Notes: generated by a model from the sequence alone, not told the origin. Numbered from the stretch's first letter, positions 25,931 through 34,160 are shown. The stretch: 38,362 nucleotides of DNA from Streptantibioticus rubrisoli (GCF_024436055.1 NZ_JANFNH010000062.1:1-38362); one strand, 5' to 3'. Program-made: numbers and translations.

Positions 25931-27262
25931 GTGCTAGGAGAGTATCGGATCACTGGTCGGCGCGCTACGGAGATCGCCGCCGACGTCGAACGCGCCATCG
26001 CCGACGGCGCGCTGCAGCCCGGCCAGTCGCTGCCGCCGCTACGGGAGCTCGCCACGCGACTGGGCGTGAACCCCAACACGGTCGCCGCCGCGTACCGGCT
26101 GCTGCGCGACCGTGGGGTCATCGAGACCGCGGGGCGGCGCGGCAGCCGGGTGCGGCACCGTCCGGCCAGCACACCGCGCGAGTTGCTCGGCGTGGTGGTG
26201 CCGCCCGGCGCCCGCGACCTGTCCAGCGGCAACCCCGACCCGGCGCTGCTGCCCCCGCTCGGCGACGCGCTCGCCGCCGCCGCGAAGGCCAACGCCGAGC
26301 ACCCCATGCTGTACGGAATGCCGGGCGTCAACGCCGAGTTGGCCGCACTGGCCCGCGCCGGGTTCGACGCGGACGGCGTGCCGGACGGGCCGGTCACCGT
26401 CACCTCCGGATCCCTCGACGCCATCGAGCGGGTACTGGGGGCCCACCTGCGGCCCGGTGACGCGGTGGCGGTCGAGGACCCCGGCTGGGGCAGCCTGCTC
26501 GACCTGGTCCCGGCGCTCGGTCTGCGTACGGTTCCGGTCGCCGTGGACGACGACGGACCGCTGCCGGGGGAGGTGGAGCGGGCGTTGCGCTCCGGCGCGC
26601 GGGCGCTGATCGTCACCGACCGGGCGCAGAACCCGACCGGCGCGGCCATCACCGAGACCCGCGCCCACGCGCTGCGGGAAGTGCTCGCGGCCCATTCGGA
26701 CGTCCTGCTCATCGAGGACGACCACGGCCACGCCATCGTCGACCTGCCGCTGCACCCGCTGGGCGGCACCACCCGGCACTGGGTCGTCGTCCGTTCCGCC
26801 GCCAAGGCGTACGGCCCCGACCTGCGGATCGCCGTGCTCACCGGCGACTCGACCACCGTCGACCGGGTGCAGGGCAGATACCGGCTGGCCGCGGGCTGGG
26901 TCAGCCACCTGCTGCAAAGCGCCCTGCTCCATCTGTGGCGCACCGCCGCGGTCGACCCGGCGGCGGTCGCCGCCTCCTACGGGCGGCGGCGCGACGCGCT
27001 GGTCGCCGCGCTCACCGAACGCGGCATCGCCAGCCATGGCCGCAGCGGGATGAACGTCTGGGTGCCGGTGCCGGATGAGACCGGGGCGATGCTGCGGCTA
27101 CAGCAGAGCGGCTGGGTGGCCGCCCCGGGCGCCCGCTACCGGGTGGCCTCCCGGCCGGGGGTACGGGTGACCGTCTCGCCGCTGGCGGTGCACGAGGCGG
27201 CCGCGGTGGCCGACGCGGTGGCGCTCGCGGCGCGGCCGGACGGGGGGCTGCGATACGGGTGA
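25931..27262 (+). CDS. MocR-type regulator (GntR domain fused to aminotransferase)
   Basis: The 443-residue protein has an N-terminal GntR winged helix (LPPLRELATRLGVNPNTVAAAY, about residues 31-55) and a fold-type I aminotransferase domain (about 85-440) that keeps the PLP lysine K292 in RSAAKAYGPDLRIAVL and NPTGAAITETRA upstream. MocR proteins sense PLP or a PLP-amino acid adduct and control nearby genes. The divergent flavoprotein pair, which includes a PNPOx-like gene, is the likely target through the palindrome at 25908-25919. GTG 25931 was chosen since homologues begin near LGEYRI and CATAAT lies 7 bases before it; ATG 25922 would add three residues. Confidence 0.88.
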   Translation: MLGEYRITGRRATEIAADVERAIADGALQPGQSLPPLRELATRLGVNPNTVAAAYRLLRDRGVIETAGRRGSRVRHRPASTPRELLGVVVPPGARDLSSGNPDPALLPPLGDALAAAAKANAEHPMLYGMPGVNAELAALARAGFDADGVPDGPVTVTSGSLDAIERVLGAHLRPGDAVAVEDPGWGSLLDLVPALGLRTVPVAVDDDGPLPGEVERALRSGARALIVTDRAQNPTGAAITETRAHALREVLAAHSDVLLIEDDHGHAIVDLPLHPLGGTTRHWVVVRSAAKAYGPDLRIAVLTGDSTTVDRVQGRYRLAAGWVSHLLQSALLHLWRTAAVDPAAVAASYGRRRDALVAALTERGIASHGRSGMNVWVPVPDETGAMLRLQQSGWVAAPGARYRVASRPGVRVTVSPLAVHEAAAVADAVALAARPDGGLRYG

Positions 27263-27273
27263 GGGAGCGCCGG

Positions 27274-28242
27274 TCAACGCGACCGGGTCTGGGTCAGGGC
27301 GGCGCCGAGCAGGACGACCACCGCGCCCACCGGCTCGTTCCACGTCAGGTGCTCGCCCAGCAGGAACACCCCGGCCGCCGTGGCGACCACCGGAACCAGA
27401 TAGGTGACCATGGTCGCGATGGTCGGCCCGGCCTCCCGCACCAGCCCGTACTGCACCAGGAACGCAAGTCCCGTGCCCAGCGCGCCCAGCGCCACCACCG
27501 AGAGCACCGGGAGGATCGGGAACGAGGTGGGCGCCGAGGTGAACAGCGGGGTGACGACGGCCAGTTGAAGCGTGCCCAGGGCCAACTGCCCGGCGGACAG
27601 CGACAGGCTGGACTCACCGGTGTCGCTGAGCGTACGGCGCACATAGATCCAGCCGACCGCGTAGCTCGCCGAGGCGATCAGCGCGAGGCCGGTGCCTAGC
27701 GGGTCCTGCCCGGAGAAGCCCTGCCACGCGCCGAGCACCACCAGCACGCCCGCGAAGCCCAGGCCGACCCCGGCCAGGCGGCGCCGACTCGGCCGGTCCT
27801 CGGCGAGCGCGACCACCGACAGCACCATGCTGAACAGCGGGGTCGTGGCGTTGCAGATGCCCGCCAGAGTCGACGGAATGGTCAACTCCGCGTAGGCGAA
27901 CAGGGAGAACGGCAAGGCGTTGAGCAGGAAGGCGGCCACCAGCAGGCGCGCCCACACCCGCCCAGCGCGCGGCAGCCGCTGGCGCTTGACGGCCAGCACG
28001 GTGCCGAGCACCGCGGTACCGAAGACCATCCGGCCCAAGGTGACCTGGAGCGGGGCGAACGCCTCGGTGCCCACCTTGATGAACAGGAAGCTGAATCCCC
28101 AGATCAGCGACAGCGCCAGGAACCGCAGCCGCCAGTCGACCGTGCGGCGGCCGGGTGCGGGGCCGCCGGTGGGGGAGGCGGTGGCGGGGGAGGCGGTGGC
28201 AGGGGAAGCGGACGCGGCGGCGGATCTTGTGGTGGCGCTCAT
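27274..28242 (-). CDS. EamA/DMT-family transporter (third)
   Basis: The 322-residue carrier has a disordered N-terminus of about 35 residues rich in ASPAT repeats, then ten predicted helices in two EamA repeats with LSLIWGFSFLFIKVGTEAF, TIPSTLAGICNATTPLFSMV and ATAAGVFLLGEHLTWNEPVG-type residues. The substrate is unknown. It is divergent from a LysR gene, a classic arrangement for regulator and efflux target. The ATG at 28242 has no clear Shine-Dalgarno sequence. Its end converges on the MocR gene with an 11-base gap. Confidence 0.88.
   Translation of the reverse strand: MSATTRSAAASASPATASPATASPTGGPAPGRRTVDWRLRFLALSLIWGFSFLFIKVGTEAFAPLQVTLGRMVFGTAVLGTVLAVKRQRLPRAGRVWARLLVAAFLLNALPFSLFAYAELTIPSTLAGICNATTPLFSMVLSVVALAEDRPSRRRLAGVGLGFAGVLVVLGAWQGFSGQDPLGTGLALIASASYAVGWIYVRRTLSDTGESSLSLSAGQLALGTLQLAVVTPLFTSAPTSFPILPVLSVVALGALGTGLAFLVQYGLVREAGPTIATMVTYLVPVVATAAGVFLLGEHLTWNEPVGAVVVLLGAALTQTRSR
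28171..28215. repeat. 15-bp tandem repeat inside the third EamA gene
   Basis: GGGGGAGGCGGTGGC occurs twice in tandem (28171-28185, 28186-28200), followed by a diverged copy. It encodes the ASPAT repeats in the cytoplasmic N-terminus and could vary in copy number. Confidence 0.8.
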
Positions 28243-28269
28243 GGGTAGCAGGATGCCGGGAGGGCATCT

Positions 28270-28310
28270 CTTAGGACAAGTGAGTTTTCATGACGGCTAT
28301 GGCGTAGTCT
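28270..28310. promoter_or_regulatory. LysR/EamA divergent control region
   Basis: A short dyad CTT-AGGAC-AAG (28270-28280) resembles a LysR-type site. TAGTCT at 28305-28310 is a good -10 placed 8 bases before the ATG of the LysR gene, which suggests leaderless transcription. Confidence 0.45.
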
Positions 28311-28317
28311 TGCTTAC

Positions 28318-29211
28318 ATGTTGAGCTTGGAGCGCCTGCGCATCCTGCACGCCATAGACACCTACGGATCGGTCAGCGCCGCCGCCGACGTGCTGCATGT
28401 GACCACCTCCGCCATCTCCCAGCAGATGGGCAAGCTGGAGCGGGAGACCGGTCAGCAACTGCTGGCCAAGAACGGCCGCGGGGTACGGCTGACCGATGCC
28501 GGGCGGCTGCTGTCCGGCCACGCGGACCGCATCCTGTCCATGGTCGAGCTGGCCCACTCCGACCTGGAGGCGCACCGCGGGGCGCCCGTCGGGGCGTTGG
28601 CCATCGGCGCCTTCCCGACCGCCGCGCGCGGGCTGTTCCCGCGGGTACTGGCCGGGTTGCGGGACGAGCATCCGCAACTGCGGCCCTATCTGGAGGAGAT
28701 GGAACCCCAGGAGGCGGTGCCCCGGCTGGTGCGCGGCGACATCGACCTCGCGGTGGTGCTCGACTGGTACAACAAGCCGCTTCCGCTGCCCGACGGACTG
28801 GCCAAGGCCGAGTTGCTGGACGACGTGGCCGATGTGGCGGTGCCCAGTGGGCATCCGCTGGCCGGGCGGCAGTGGTGCGACCTGGAGGACTTCGCCGGTG
28901 AGGACTGGATCGGCTGGCCGCCCGGTGAGTTCTGCCACGAGTGGCTGGTGTTCACCTTGCGGGGCAAGGGGCTTGAGCCGCGGATCGCGCACGCGGCGGA
29001 GGAGCACCACACCCAACTGGCCCTGGTGGCGGCCGGTCTGGGGGTGGCGATCACCCCGCGCCTGGGCCGTGGCCCGGTCCCCGAGGGCGTCAGCATCGTG
29101 CCGGTCCGGCACACGATGCGGCGGCACGTCTATGCCGCCTGGCGCACGGACGCCGACCGTCGGCCCTCCATCAGGGCGGCGGTGGACGCCCTTCGCCGGG
29201 CAGCCGGGTAG
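28318..29211 (+). CDS. LysR-family transcriptional regulator
   Basis: The 297-residue protein has the LysR helix-turn-helix at residues 1-62 (SLERLRILHAIDTYGSVSAA, TTSAISQQMGKLERETGQQL) and a two-lobed effector domain (about 90-295) with AIGAFPTAARGLFP and LVAAGLGVAITPRL. It is divergent from the third EamA transporter and probably controls it, sensing the exported compound or a related one; that is inference from the arrangement. The ATG at 28318 has no Shine-Dalgarno sequence and sits where transcription should start. Confidence 0.9.
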   Translation: MLSLERLRILHAIDTYGSVSAAADVLHVTTSAISQQMGKLERETGQQLLAKNGRGVRLTDAGRLLSGHADRILSMVELAHSDLEAHRGAPVGALAIGAFPTAARGLFPRVLAGLRDEHPQLRPYLEEMEPQEAVPRLVRGDIDLAVVLDWYNKPLPLPDGLAKAELLDDVADVAVPSGHPLAGRQWCDLEDFAGEDWIGWPPGEFCHEWLVFTLRGKGLEPRIAHAAEEHHTQLALVAAGLGVAITPRLGRGPVPEGVSIVPVRHTMRRHVYAAWRTDADRRPSIRAAVDALRRAAG

Positions 29212-29232
29212 CCTCCGGCCGGATCGGTTCAA

Positions 29233-29266
29233 GGCTGCGGGCGATGCGTCCGGGGCGCCCGCAGCC
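29233..29266 (+). terminator. Hairpin terminator after the LysR gene
   Basis: Perfect 11-bp arms GGCTGCGGGCG (29233-29243) and CGCCCGCAGCC (29256-29266) lie 21 bases after the stop. The remaining 140 bases to the convergent stop at 29406 show no gene. Confidence 0.75.
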
Positions 29267-29405
29267 GAGGCGGCTGCACACCCTGGCGTTCTGGGGGGAC
29301 TGCGCCCAGAGAGTGATCCGCCGCGACGGCGAGCAGCCACGACAGCGCGGACCGGCGGCGCCGAAACCACCCGCACTCGGGACCGAGCCAATCCGCCGGA
29401 ACGGC

Positions 29406-29864
29406 CTACCGCTTGCGGAAGTCCCATGAGACGACACGTCCCGGCGCCAGCCGCAGCCACCCATGGCGGCCGTCGTGCGGCATGCGCGCGAGGCCGAAGT
29501 GCTTGGCGGCGAACAACCGCTCCGGCTCGATGAGTTCCGCACACGGCGCCCCCGTGCGCGGCGCCTCGCCAATGAACTCCACGGAACCGGACAGTTCCAC
29601 TCCGCGCAGCTCGCCGTACGCCTCACCGTCGTCCACCAGCACCGCGACCCGGGGATCAGCCCGCAGCTGCGCCCAACGCCGGCTGCGTACCAGGGAGTAC
29701 AGCCACAACGCCGCGCCGTCCCACGCGAACCACAGCGCGCTCAGGTGCGGCGTACCGTGGGCCGAGACGGTGGCCACCCTGCAGGTGCGCTGCTCGGCGA
29801 GGTAGGTGTCCAGCTCCCGCGGCGACATCATGATCTTGCGGCCGCGCCGCTGTACGGTGCTCAT
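29406..29864 (-). CDS. Pyridoxamine 5'-phosphate oxidase family (F420/FMN split-barrel) protein
   Basis: The 152-residue split-barrel protein resembles the Rv1155-like group. It has MSPRELDTYLAEQRTCRVAT then HGTPHLSALWFAWDGAALWLYS-type residues, SRRWAQLRADPRVAVLVDDGE, GVELSGSVEFIGEAP, and a C-terminal WLRLAPGRVVSWDFRK. Members bind FMN or F420 and reduce varied substrates; which cofactor is used cannot be decided here. ATG 29864 follows GGGGAAGG. It is divergent from the isochorismatase-fold gene, and a palindrome lies between the two starts. Confidence 0.85.
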   Translation of the reverse strand: MSTVQRRGRKIMMSPRELDTYLAEQRTCRVATVSAHGTPHLSALWFAWDGAALWLYSLVRSRRWAQLRADPRVAVLVDDGEAYGELRGVELSGSVEFIGEAPRTGAPCAELIEPERLFAAKHFGLARMPHDGRHGWLRLAPGRVVSWDFRKR

Positions 29865-29889
29865 CGGCGCCTTCCCCTCAGCCCGCAAC

Positions 29890-29904
29890 CTGACGTACCG
29901 TCAG
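29890..29904. promoter_or_regulatory. TetR-like operator CTGACG-TAC-CGTCAG
   Basis: A perfect 15-bp dyad with a 3-base centre sits in the 58-base divergent gap. TGACG half-sites of this kind are common operators of TetR-family repressors. No TetR gene is in the window, so the regulator would act in trans. Confidence 0.5.
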
Positions 29905-29922
29905 AATAGCGGGAGGAGCGCC

Positions 29923-30567
29923 ATGGCGGAACGGCAACCACTGGCCGCGCTGGTCGACCCCGCGCACACCGCGCTGCTCACCGTCGAATGCCAGCGCGGC
30001 GTCGTGGGACCCGGCAGCGCACTGCCGGAACTGGCCGCCGCGGTACGCGCCGACGGCACGCTGACCCGTGTCGCCGCCCTGGTCGCGGCCGCCCGGGCCG
30101 CCGGAGCCACTGTGCTGCACGCCATCGCCGAGCGCCGCCCGGACGGCCGCGGCGCGAACCGCAACGCACCGCTGTTCCGCGCGGTCGAGCGCCTCCCGGT
30201 ACGGCAGGTGACCGGAACACCCGCCACCGAAGTGGCCGACGAGATCACCGTCGCCGCCTGCGACCTCGTCGTACGCAGGCTGCACGGCCTGTCGCCGCTG
30301 GCCGGAACCGAGGTCGACGCGCTGCTGCGCAACCTCGGCGTCCGTACCCTGGTCGTCACCGGCGTCTCGCTCAACATCGCGGTGCCGGGCGCCGTGTTCG
30401 ACGCCGTCAACCACGGCTACACGGCCGTGGTACCCGCCGACGCCGTCGCCGGGGTGCCCGCGCACTACGCGGCCGCCGTGCTCCGGCACACCCTGGCGCT
30501 GGTGGCGACGGTCACCACGACCGACGCGCTGCTGGCCAGTTGGCGCCGGTCAGGCCAGCTTCACTGA
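29923..30567 (+). CDS. Isochorismatase-fold protein lacking catalytic residues
   Basis: The 214-residue protein has the cysteine-hydrolase fold with ALLTVECQRGVVG at the start, GTEVDALLRNLGVRTLVVTGV at about 128-148 and DAVNHGYTAVVPADAVAG near 160-177. The Asp-Lys-Cys triad is missing. The Asp position is E22, the lysine position is in VVRRL (R118-R119), and the nucleophilic cysteine position is A153 in SLNIAV. It belongs to an actinobacterial subgroup that lacks the cysteine, so hydrolysis by the standard mechanism is unlikely and a binding role is possible. The start has GGGAGGAG five bases upstream. Its end overlaps the convergent Rieske gene by 18 bases. Confidence 0.85.
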   Translation: MAERQPLAALVDPAHTALLTVECQRGVVGPGSALPELAAAVRADGTLTRVAALVAAARAAGATVLHAIAERRPDGRGANRNAPLFRAVERLPVRQVTGTPATEVADEITVAACDLVVRRLHGLSPLAGTEVDALLRNLGVRTLVVTGVSLNIAVPGAVFDAVNHGYTAVVPADAVAGVPAHYAAAVLRHTLALVATVTTTDALLASWRRSGQLH

Positions 30568-31047
30568 CCCACCCTCGACGTTGATCTTGGCAGGCGCCAG
30601 CGGCTGAGTGGCCGGGCCGCTCGCCACGCTGCCGTCCGCGATGTGGAACTGGCTGCCGTGGCACGGGCAGTCGATGGTGCCGTTCTTCACCTGGTTGACC
30701 GTGCACCCCTGGTGGGTGCAGACCGCCGTGAACGCCTTGAACGTACCGGCCGTCGGCTGGGTCACCACCACCTGCTTGTCCGGGAACACCTTCCCACCGC
30801 CCGGCGGGATCTCCGACGTCTTCGCCAGTACGGTGCCGCCGCCGCTGCCGCCCGCCGGTGCTGACGAGCCCGCGGCCGACGAGGAGCCGGACGCCGGGGT
30901 GCTGCTGTCCTGGGAGGGTGCGGAGGAGGCCGAGTTGTTGGACCCGCCGCACGCCGCCAGCGCCGCGCCGAGACCGACGGCTCCGGCCGCCGCGACCACG
31001 GTGCGGCGGGAGGTGCTTACCGGGGAGCCGGAAGTCAGGTCGTCCAT
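30550..31047 (-). CDS. Tat-exported Rieske [2Fe-2S] lipoprotein
   Basis: The 165-residue protein has a twin-arginine signal (S13-R14-R15-T-V-V), a hydrophobic helix and a lipobox L30-A-A-C33, so it should be exported folded and anchored to the membrane. A low-complexity Ser/Ala/Gly linker (35-70) follows. The Rieske domain has both cluster motifs, C110-T-H112-x2-C115 and C127-P-C129-H130-G-S; C110, H112, C127 and H130 bind the cluster and C115-C129 can form the disulfide. It may act as an electron carrier or cofactor of an oxygenase, but no partner is adjacent. ATG 31047 has AAGGATG upstream. Confidence 0.92.
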   Translation of the reverse strand: MDDLTSGSPVSTSRRTVVAAAGAVGLGAALAACGGSNNSASSAPSQDSSTPASGSSSAAGSSAPAGGSGGGTVLAKTSEIPPGGGKVFPDKQVVVTQPTAGTFKAFTAVCTHQGCTVNQVKNGTIDCPCHGSQFHIADGSVASGPATQPLAPAKINVEGGSVKLA

Positions 31048-31080
31048 GGGTCACATCCTTCGATGAGGTTGTCGGCAAGT

Positions 31081-31107
31081 GCGGCGAGCGGCGCGCCCGC
31101 TCGCCGC
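31081..31107 (-). terminator. Hairpin terminator of the S9 peptidase gene
   Basis: Perfect 11-bp arms GCGGCGAGCGG (31081-31091) and CCGCTCGCCGC (31097-31107), 33 bases beyond the leftward stop at 31140. Confidence 0.7.
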
Positions 31108-31139
31108 CCCTTCCCATACGGCTCACGGGCCACTCGCGT

Positions 31140-33233
31140 TCAACCGTCCGCGCGAGAGGTCCGGGCGAGGGCGTCGCGCAGGAAGTCCCGTTGGAAGAAC
31201 AACATCCGCTCGACGGTCCGCGCGCTCAGCATCGCATGCGTCACCCCGGGCAGCGGCAGCACGCTGTGCGGGCGCCCGGCCGCCAGCAGCGCGGCGGACA
31301 TCCGCAGGGTGTGGGCGGCGGTCACGTTGTCGTCGGCGAGCCCGTGCACCAGCAGCAGCGGACGGCGCAGGCCCGGCGCGTCGGCGATCAGCGAGCAGCG
31401 GTCGTAGTTCTCCGGGTGCTCGTCCGGGTGGCCCAGGAACCGTTCCTGCCAGTGGGTGTCGTACAGCCGCTGGTCGAACGGGGCGGCTCCGGCCACCGCG
31501 GCGTGGAAGACGTCCGGCCGCCGCAGTACGGCCGCCGCGGCGAGGTAGCCGCCGTACGACCAGCCGCGGATCGCGGTGCGCGCCAGGTCGAGGTCGGGGC
31601 AGTGCTCGGCCGCGCCGTGCACCGCGGCGACCTGGTCCTCCAGGGCCGCGCTGAGCTTGTCGCCGTGGAACGCCTTCTCCCAGCGCGGCCCGCGCCCGGG
31701 CGTGCCGCGTCCGTCCGCGATGACCACCGCGAAGCCGGACTCGGCGAACCACTGCGCCTCGCACAGCCACCAGTCCCGGGTGGCCACGGCGAGTTGCATG
31801 CCGTGTCCGCCGTACGGGCAGAGCAGCACGGGAAGCCGGGCGCCCGGCGTGTACCAGGACGGCAGCAGCAGCGCGGTGCGGATCCGCCGCTCTCCGGCGC
31901 GCAGCCAGGTGATCCGGGGGGTGACCACCGGTTGCTCGGCGAGGGAGGCGATACGGCCGACCGGTCGGCCGTCGCGCAGCACGGTGAACGTGCGGCCGTC
32001 GGCGGTGCGGCTGTCCAGCACGACGGTCGGGCCGCCCAACGCGCCGGTGTGCACGCCGGGTTGGGCGCTGAGCCGCGTCAGGCCCGCGTCGGGGTCATGG
32101 CACCACACGTGCACCTCGGTGGGCTCCTCACTCGCGGTGAACAGCACCTGTTCACCGCTGACGCCCAGCACCGCGCGCAGTTGCCGTCCCACCGGGGTGG
32201 CTGCGCCGTCACCGACCCACAGCCGCCGGGTGCCGTCCTGTTCACGCGGGCGCAGCAGGCGGCCGCTGGCGGTGCGCGCCGCCAGGCCGGGAACCAACTG
32301 CACCCAGGCGGCGTCCCGTTGCTCGTGCGCCAGCGTGGTCGCACCGGTCGCCGGATCCACCGCCAGCACCCGTACCGTGCGCTGGTCCCGGCTCTGTACG
32401 GTGACCAGCGGACCGTGCGCGTCCCACAGCGCGGCGGCGAGGTACTCGAACGCGTCACGGTCCCACGCCACTTCGGTACGGCCGCCGGTCAAGTCCAGGA
32501 CCTCCAGCGTCACTTCGGCATTGGCGGTGCCCGCCACCGGATAGGCGATGGAGCGGGGCGGGCGGTCCGGGTGGGCCGGGTCGGATATCCACCACCGGTG
32601 CACCGCGGACTCATCGACCCGGGCGACCAGCAGCCGGGAGCCGTCCGGCGCCCACCAGTAGCCGCGTGACCGTCCCATGGACTCGGCCGCGGCGTGCTCG
32701 GCGAGCCCATAGCGGATGTGCGGTCCCTCGGCCAGCGCCAACGCCCGGTTCGTATCGCCGCGCAGCTCCACGACGTACAACCCGCCGCCGCTGACGTAGG
32801 CGATACGCGCGCCCGTCGGATCCGGCCGCGGATCGACCACCGGGCCCGCGGTGCGCACCGGACGCGGTGTGCCGTGCGCGGTGTCCACCGTCCACAGCCG
32901 TCCGCCCAGCGCGAAGGCGACGGTGCGCACATCCGCGTCGGCGGCGTAGCCGACGATGCCCTCGGCCCGCTCCCGTGCCCGCTCGCGGCGGGTCAGCTCC
33001 TCGGGCGGAAGCCGCGTGTCGCCCGCGGCCAGCGCTGCCGGATCGGCCAGCAGGCGCTCGGTGCCGTCCTGGTACATCCACAGACAGCACACCGGGTCGT
33101 CTCCCGCCCGGCTGCGCAGAAACAGCACCCGTTCACCGTCCGGTGACACGGTGAACGCGCGGGGCGCGCCATGGGTGAAGCGCCCGGTACGGGCCAACTG
33201 GCGGGGAAACTCCGCTGAGTCGATGTCGTTCAT
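31140..33233 (-). CDS. S9-family prolyl oligopeptidase/dipeptidyl peptidase
   Basis: The 697-residue serine peptidase has an N-terminal beta-propeller (about 1-430; FTVSPDGERVLFLRS, WWAPDGSRLLVARVDE and similar blades) and a C-terminal alpha/beta-hydrolase domain. The catalytic serine is S559 in GWSYGGY, the acid is D634 or D635 in HGLADDNV and the histidine is H666 in GVTHAML. The ES-VHRWW residues in the propeller resemble the substrate-binding part of DPP4-like enzymes. No signal peptide is visible, so it is probably cytoplasmic. ATG 33233 gives MNDIDSAEFPRQLARTGRF, which fits homologues. There is no Shine-Dalgarno sequence, but CATGGT lies six bases upstream, so leaderless expression is possible. 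Confidence 0.92.
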   Translation of the reverse strand: MNDIDSAEFPRQLARTGRFTHGAPRAFTVSPDGERVLFLRSRAGDDPVCCLWMYQDGTERLLADPAALAAGDTRLPPEELTRRERARERAEGIVGYAADADVRTVAFALGGRLWTVDTAHGTPRPVRTAGPVVDPRPDPTGARIAYVSGGGLYVVELRGDTNRALALAEGPHIRYGLAEHAAAESMGRSRGYWWAPDGSRLLVARVDESAVHRWWISDPAHPDRPPRSIAYPVAGTANAEVTLEVLDLTGGRTEVAWDRDAFEYLAAALWDAHGPLVTVQSRDQRTVRVLAVDPATGATTLAHEQRDAAWVQLVPGLAARTASGRLLRPREQDGTRRLWVGDGAATPVGRQLRAVLGVSGEQVLFTASEEPTEVHVWCHDPDAGLTRLSAQPGVHTGALGGPTVVLDSRTADGRTFTVLRDGRPVGRIASLAEQPVVTPRITWLRAGERRIRTALLLPSWYTPGARLPVLLCPYGGHGMQLAVATRDWWLCEAQWFAESGFAVVIADGRGTPGRGPRWEKAFHGDKLSAALEDQVAAVHGAAEHCPDLDLARTAIRGWSYGGYLAAAAVLRRPDVFHAAVAGAAPFDQRLYDTHWQERFLGHPDEHPENYDRCSLIADAPGLRRPLLLVHGLADDNVTAAHTLRMSAALLAAGRPHSVLPLPGVTHAMLSARTVERMLFFQRDFLRDALARTSRADG

Positions 33234-33305
33234 GAGCGGACCATGACACCAGTGGCCGTCGCCGCACACTCCATATATCCGTCGAAGGCATGCCCTTATG
33301 CCCAG

Positions 33306-33311
33306 TAGCCT
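33306..33311 (+). promoter_or_regulatory. Leaderless -10 of the HipA-like gene
   Basis: TAGCCT is followed after 6 bases by the ATG, and no Shine-Dalgarno sequence is present. The -35 is weak. Confidence 0.5.
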
Positions 33312-33317
33312 GGGCGA

Positions 33318-34160
33318 ATGCTTCCTGAAGTGACCGCGATCCGCTATGTCACGCCCCTGCGTGAGGGCGGATCGGTGCCCGGCATCGTCGAGGCGGACGA
33401 TCTGGGCACATATGTGGCGAAGTTCATCGGCGCCGCGCAGGGCCGCAAGGCGCTGGTCGCCGAGGTCGTCTGCGGCGAACTCGCCCGGCGGCTGGAACTG
33501 CGCGTCCCAGAACTGGTACGGCTGAACTTCGACCCGGTCATCGCCCTGGGCGAACCCGACACCGAAGTACAGGACCTGCTCAAGGCCAGCGGCGGACTGA
33601 ACCTCGGCATGGACTTCCTGCCCGGCTCGGTCGGCTTCGACCCGCTCGCCTTCGAGGTGGACGCGGCCCAGGCGGCGCGCGTCATCTGGTTCGACGCGCT
33701 GGTGAACAACGTCGACCGCTCCTGGCGCAACCCCAACATGCTCATCTGGCACCGCGAGTTGTGGCTGATCGACCACGGCGCCGCCCTGATCTGGCACCAC
33801 AACTGGAAGGGCGCACAGGCCTCCGCCGCCAAGCCGTACGACGCCACCGACCACGCCCTCGCCCGCTTCGTCAGCCCCGCCGACCTGGCCGCGGCCGCCG
33901 CCGAACTCGCCCCGCGGATCACCGAGGCGCTGCTGGCTGAGGTCACCGCACTGATCCCGTCAGAGTGGCTGGTGGACGAGCCCGGATTCGACACCCCCGA
34001 CGCGGTGCGCCACGCCTACGCCGACGTACTGGGCGGCCGGGCCGCCACCATCGCCGACCGGATCCAACTGTCCGCACCGCCGAAGAAACCCGACGCGCCA
34101 CCGGAGTGGCTGCGCACCTGGGTCGAGGGCAAGGCCACCGGGCGGGAGGGCGGCCGGTGA
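33318..34160 (+). CDS. HipA-like kinase family protein
   Basis: The 280-residue protein has the kinase core of HipA without HipA's N-terminal subdomain. Visible are the ATP-lysine candidate K35 in YVAKF, the catalytic segment N130-N-V-D133-R-S-W-R-N-P-N140, and the metal-binding D152-H-G. HipA phosphorylates Glu-tRNA synthetase in E. coli; the target of this actinobacterial group is unknown. It lacks an adjacent HipB-type DNA-binding antitoxin. The next gene, DUF3037, overlaps it by 4 bases (GTGA), which indicates translational coupling and a likely functional pair. Expression appears leaderless. Confidence 0.87.
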   Translation: MLPEVTAIRYVTPLREGGSVPGIVEADDLGTYVAKFIGAAQGRKALVAEVVCGELARRLELRVPELVRLNFDPVIALGEPDTEVQDLLKASGGLNLGMDFLPGSVGFDPLAFEVDAAQAARVIWFDALVNNVDRSWRNPNMLIWHRELWLIDHGAALIWHHNWKGAQASAAKPYDATDHALARFVSPADLAAAAAELAPRITEALLAEVTALIPSEWLVDEPGFDTPDAVRHAYADVLGGRAATIADRIQLSAPPKKPDAPPEWLRTWVEGKATGREGGR

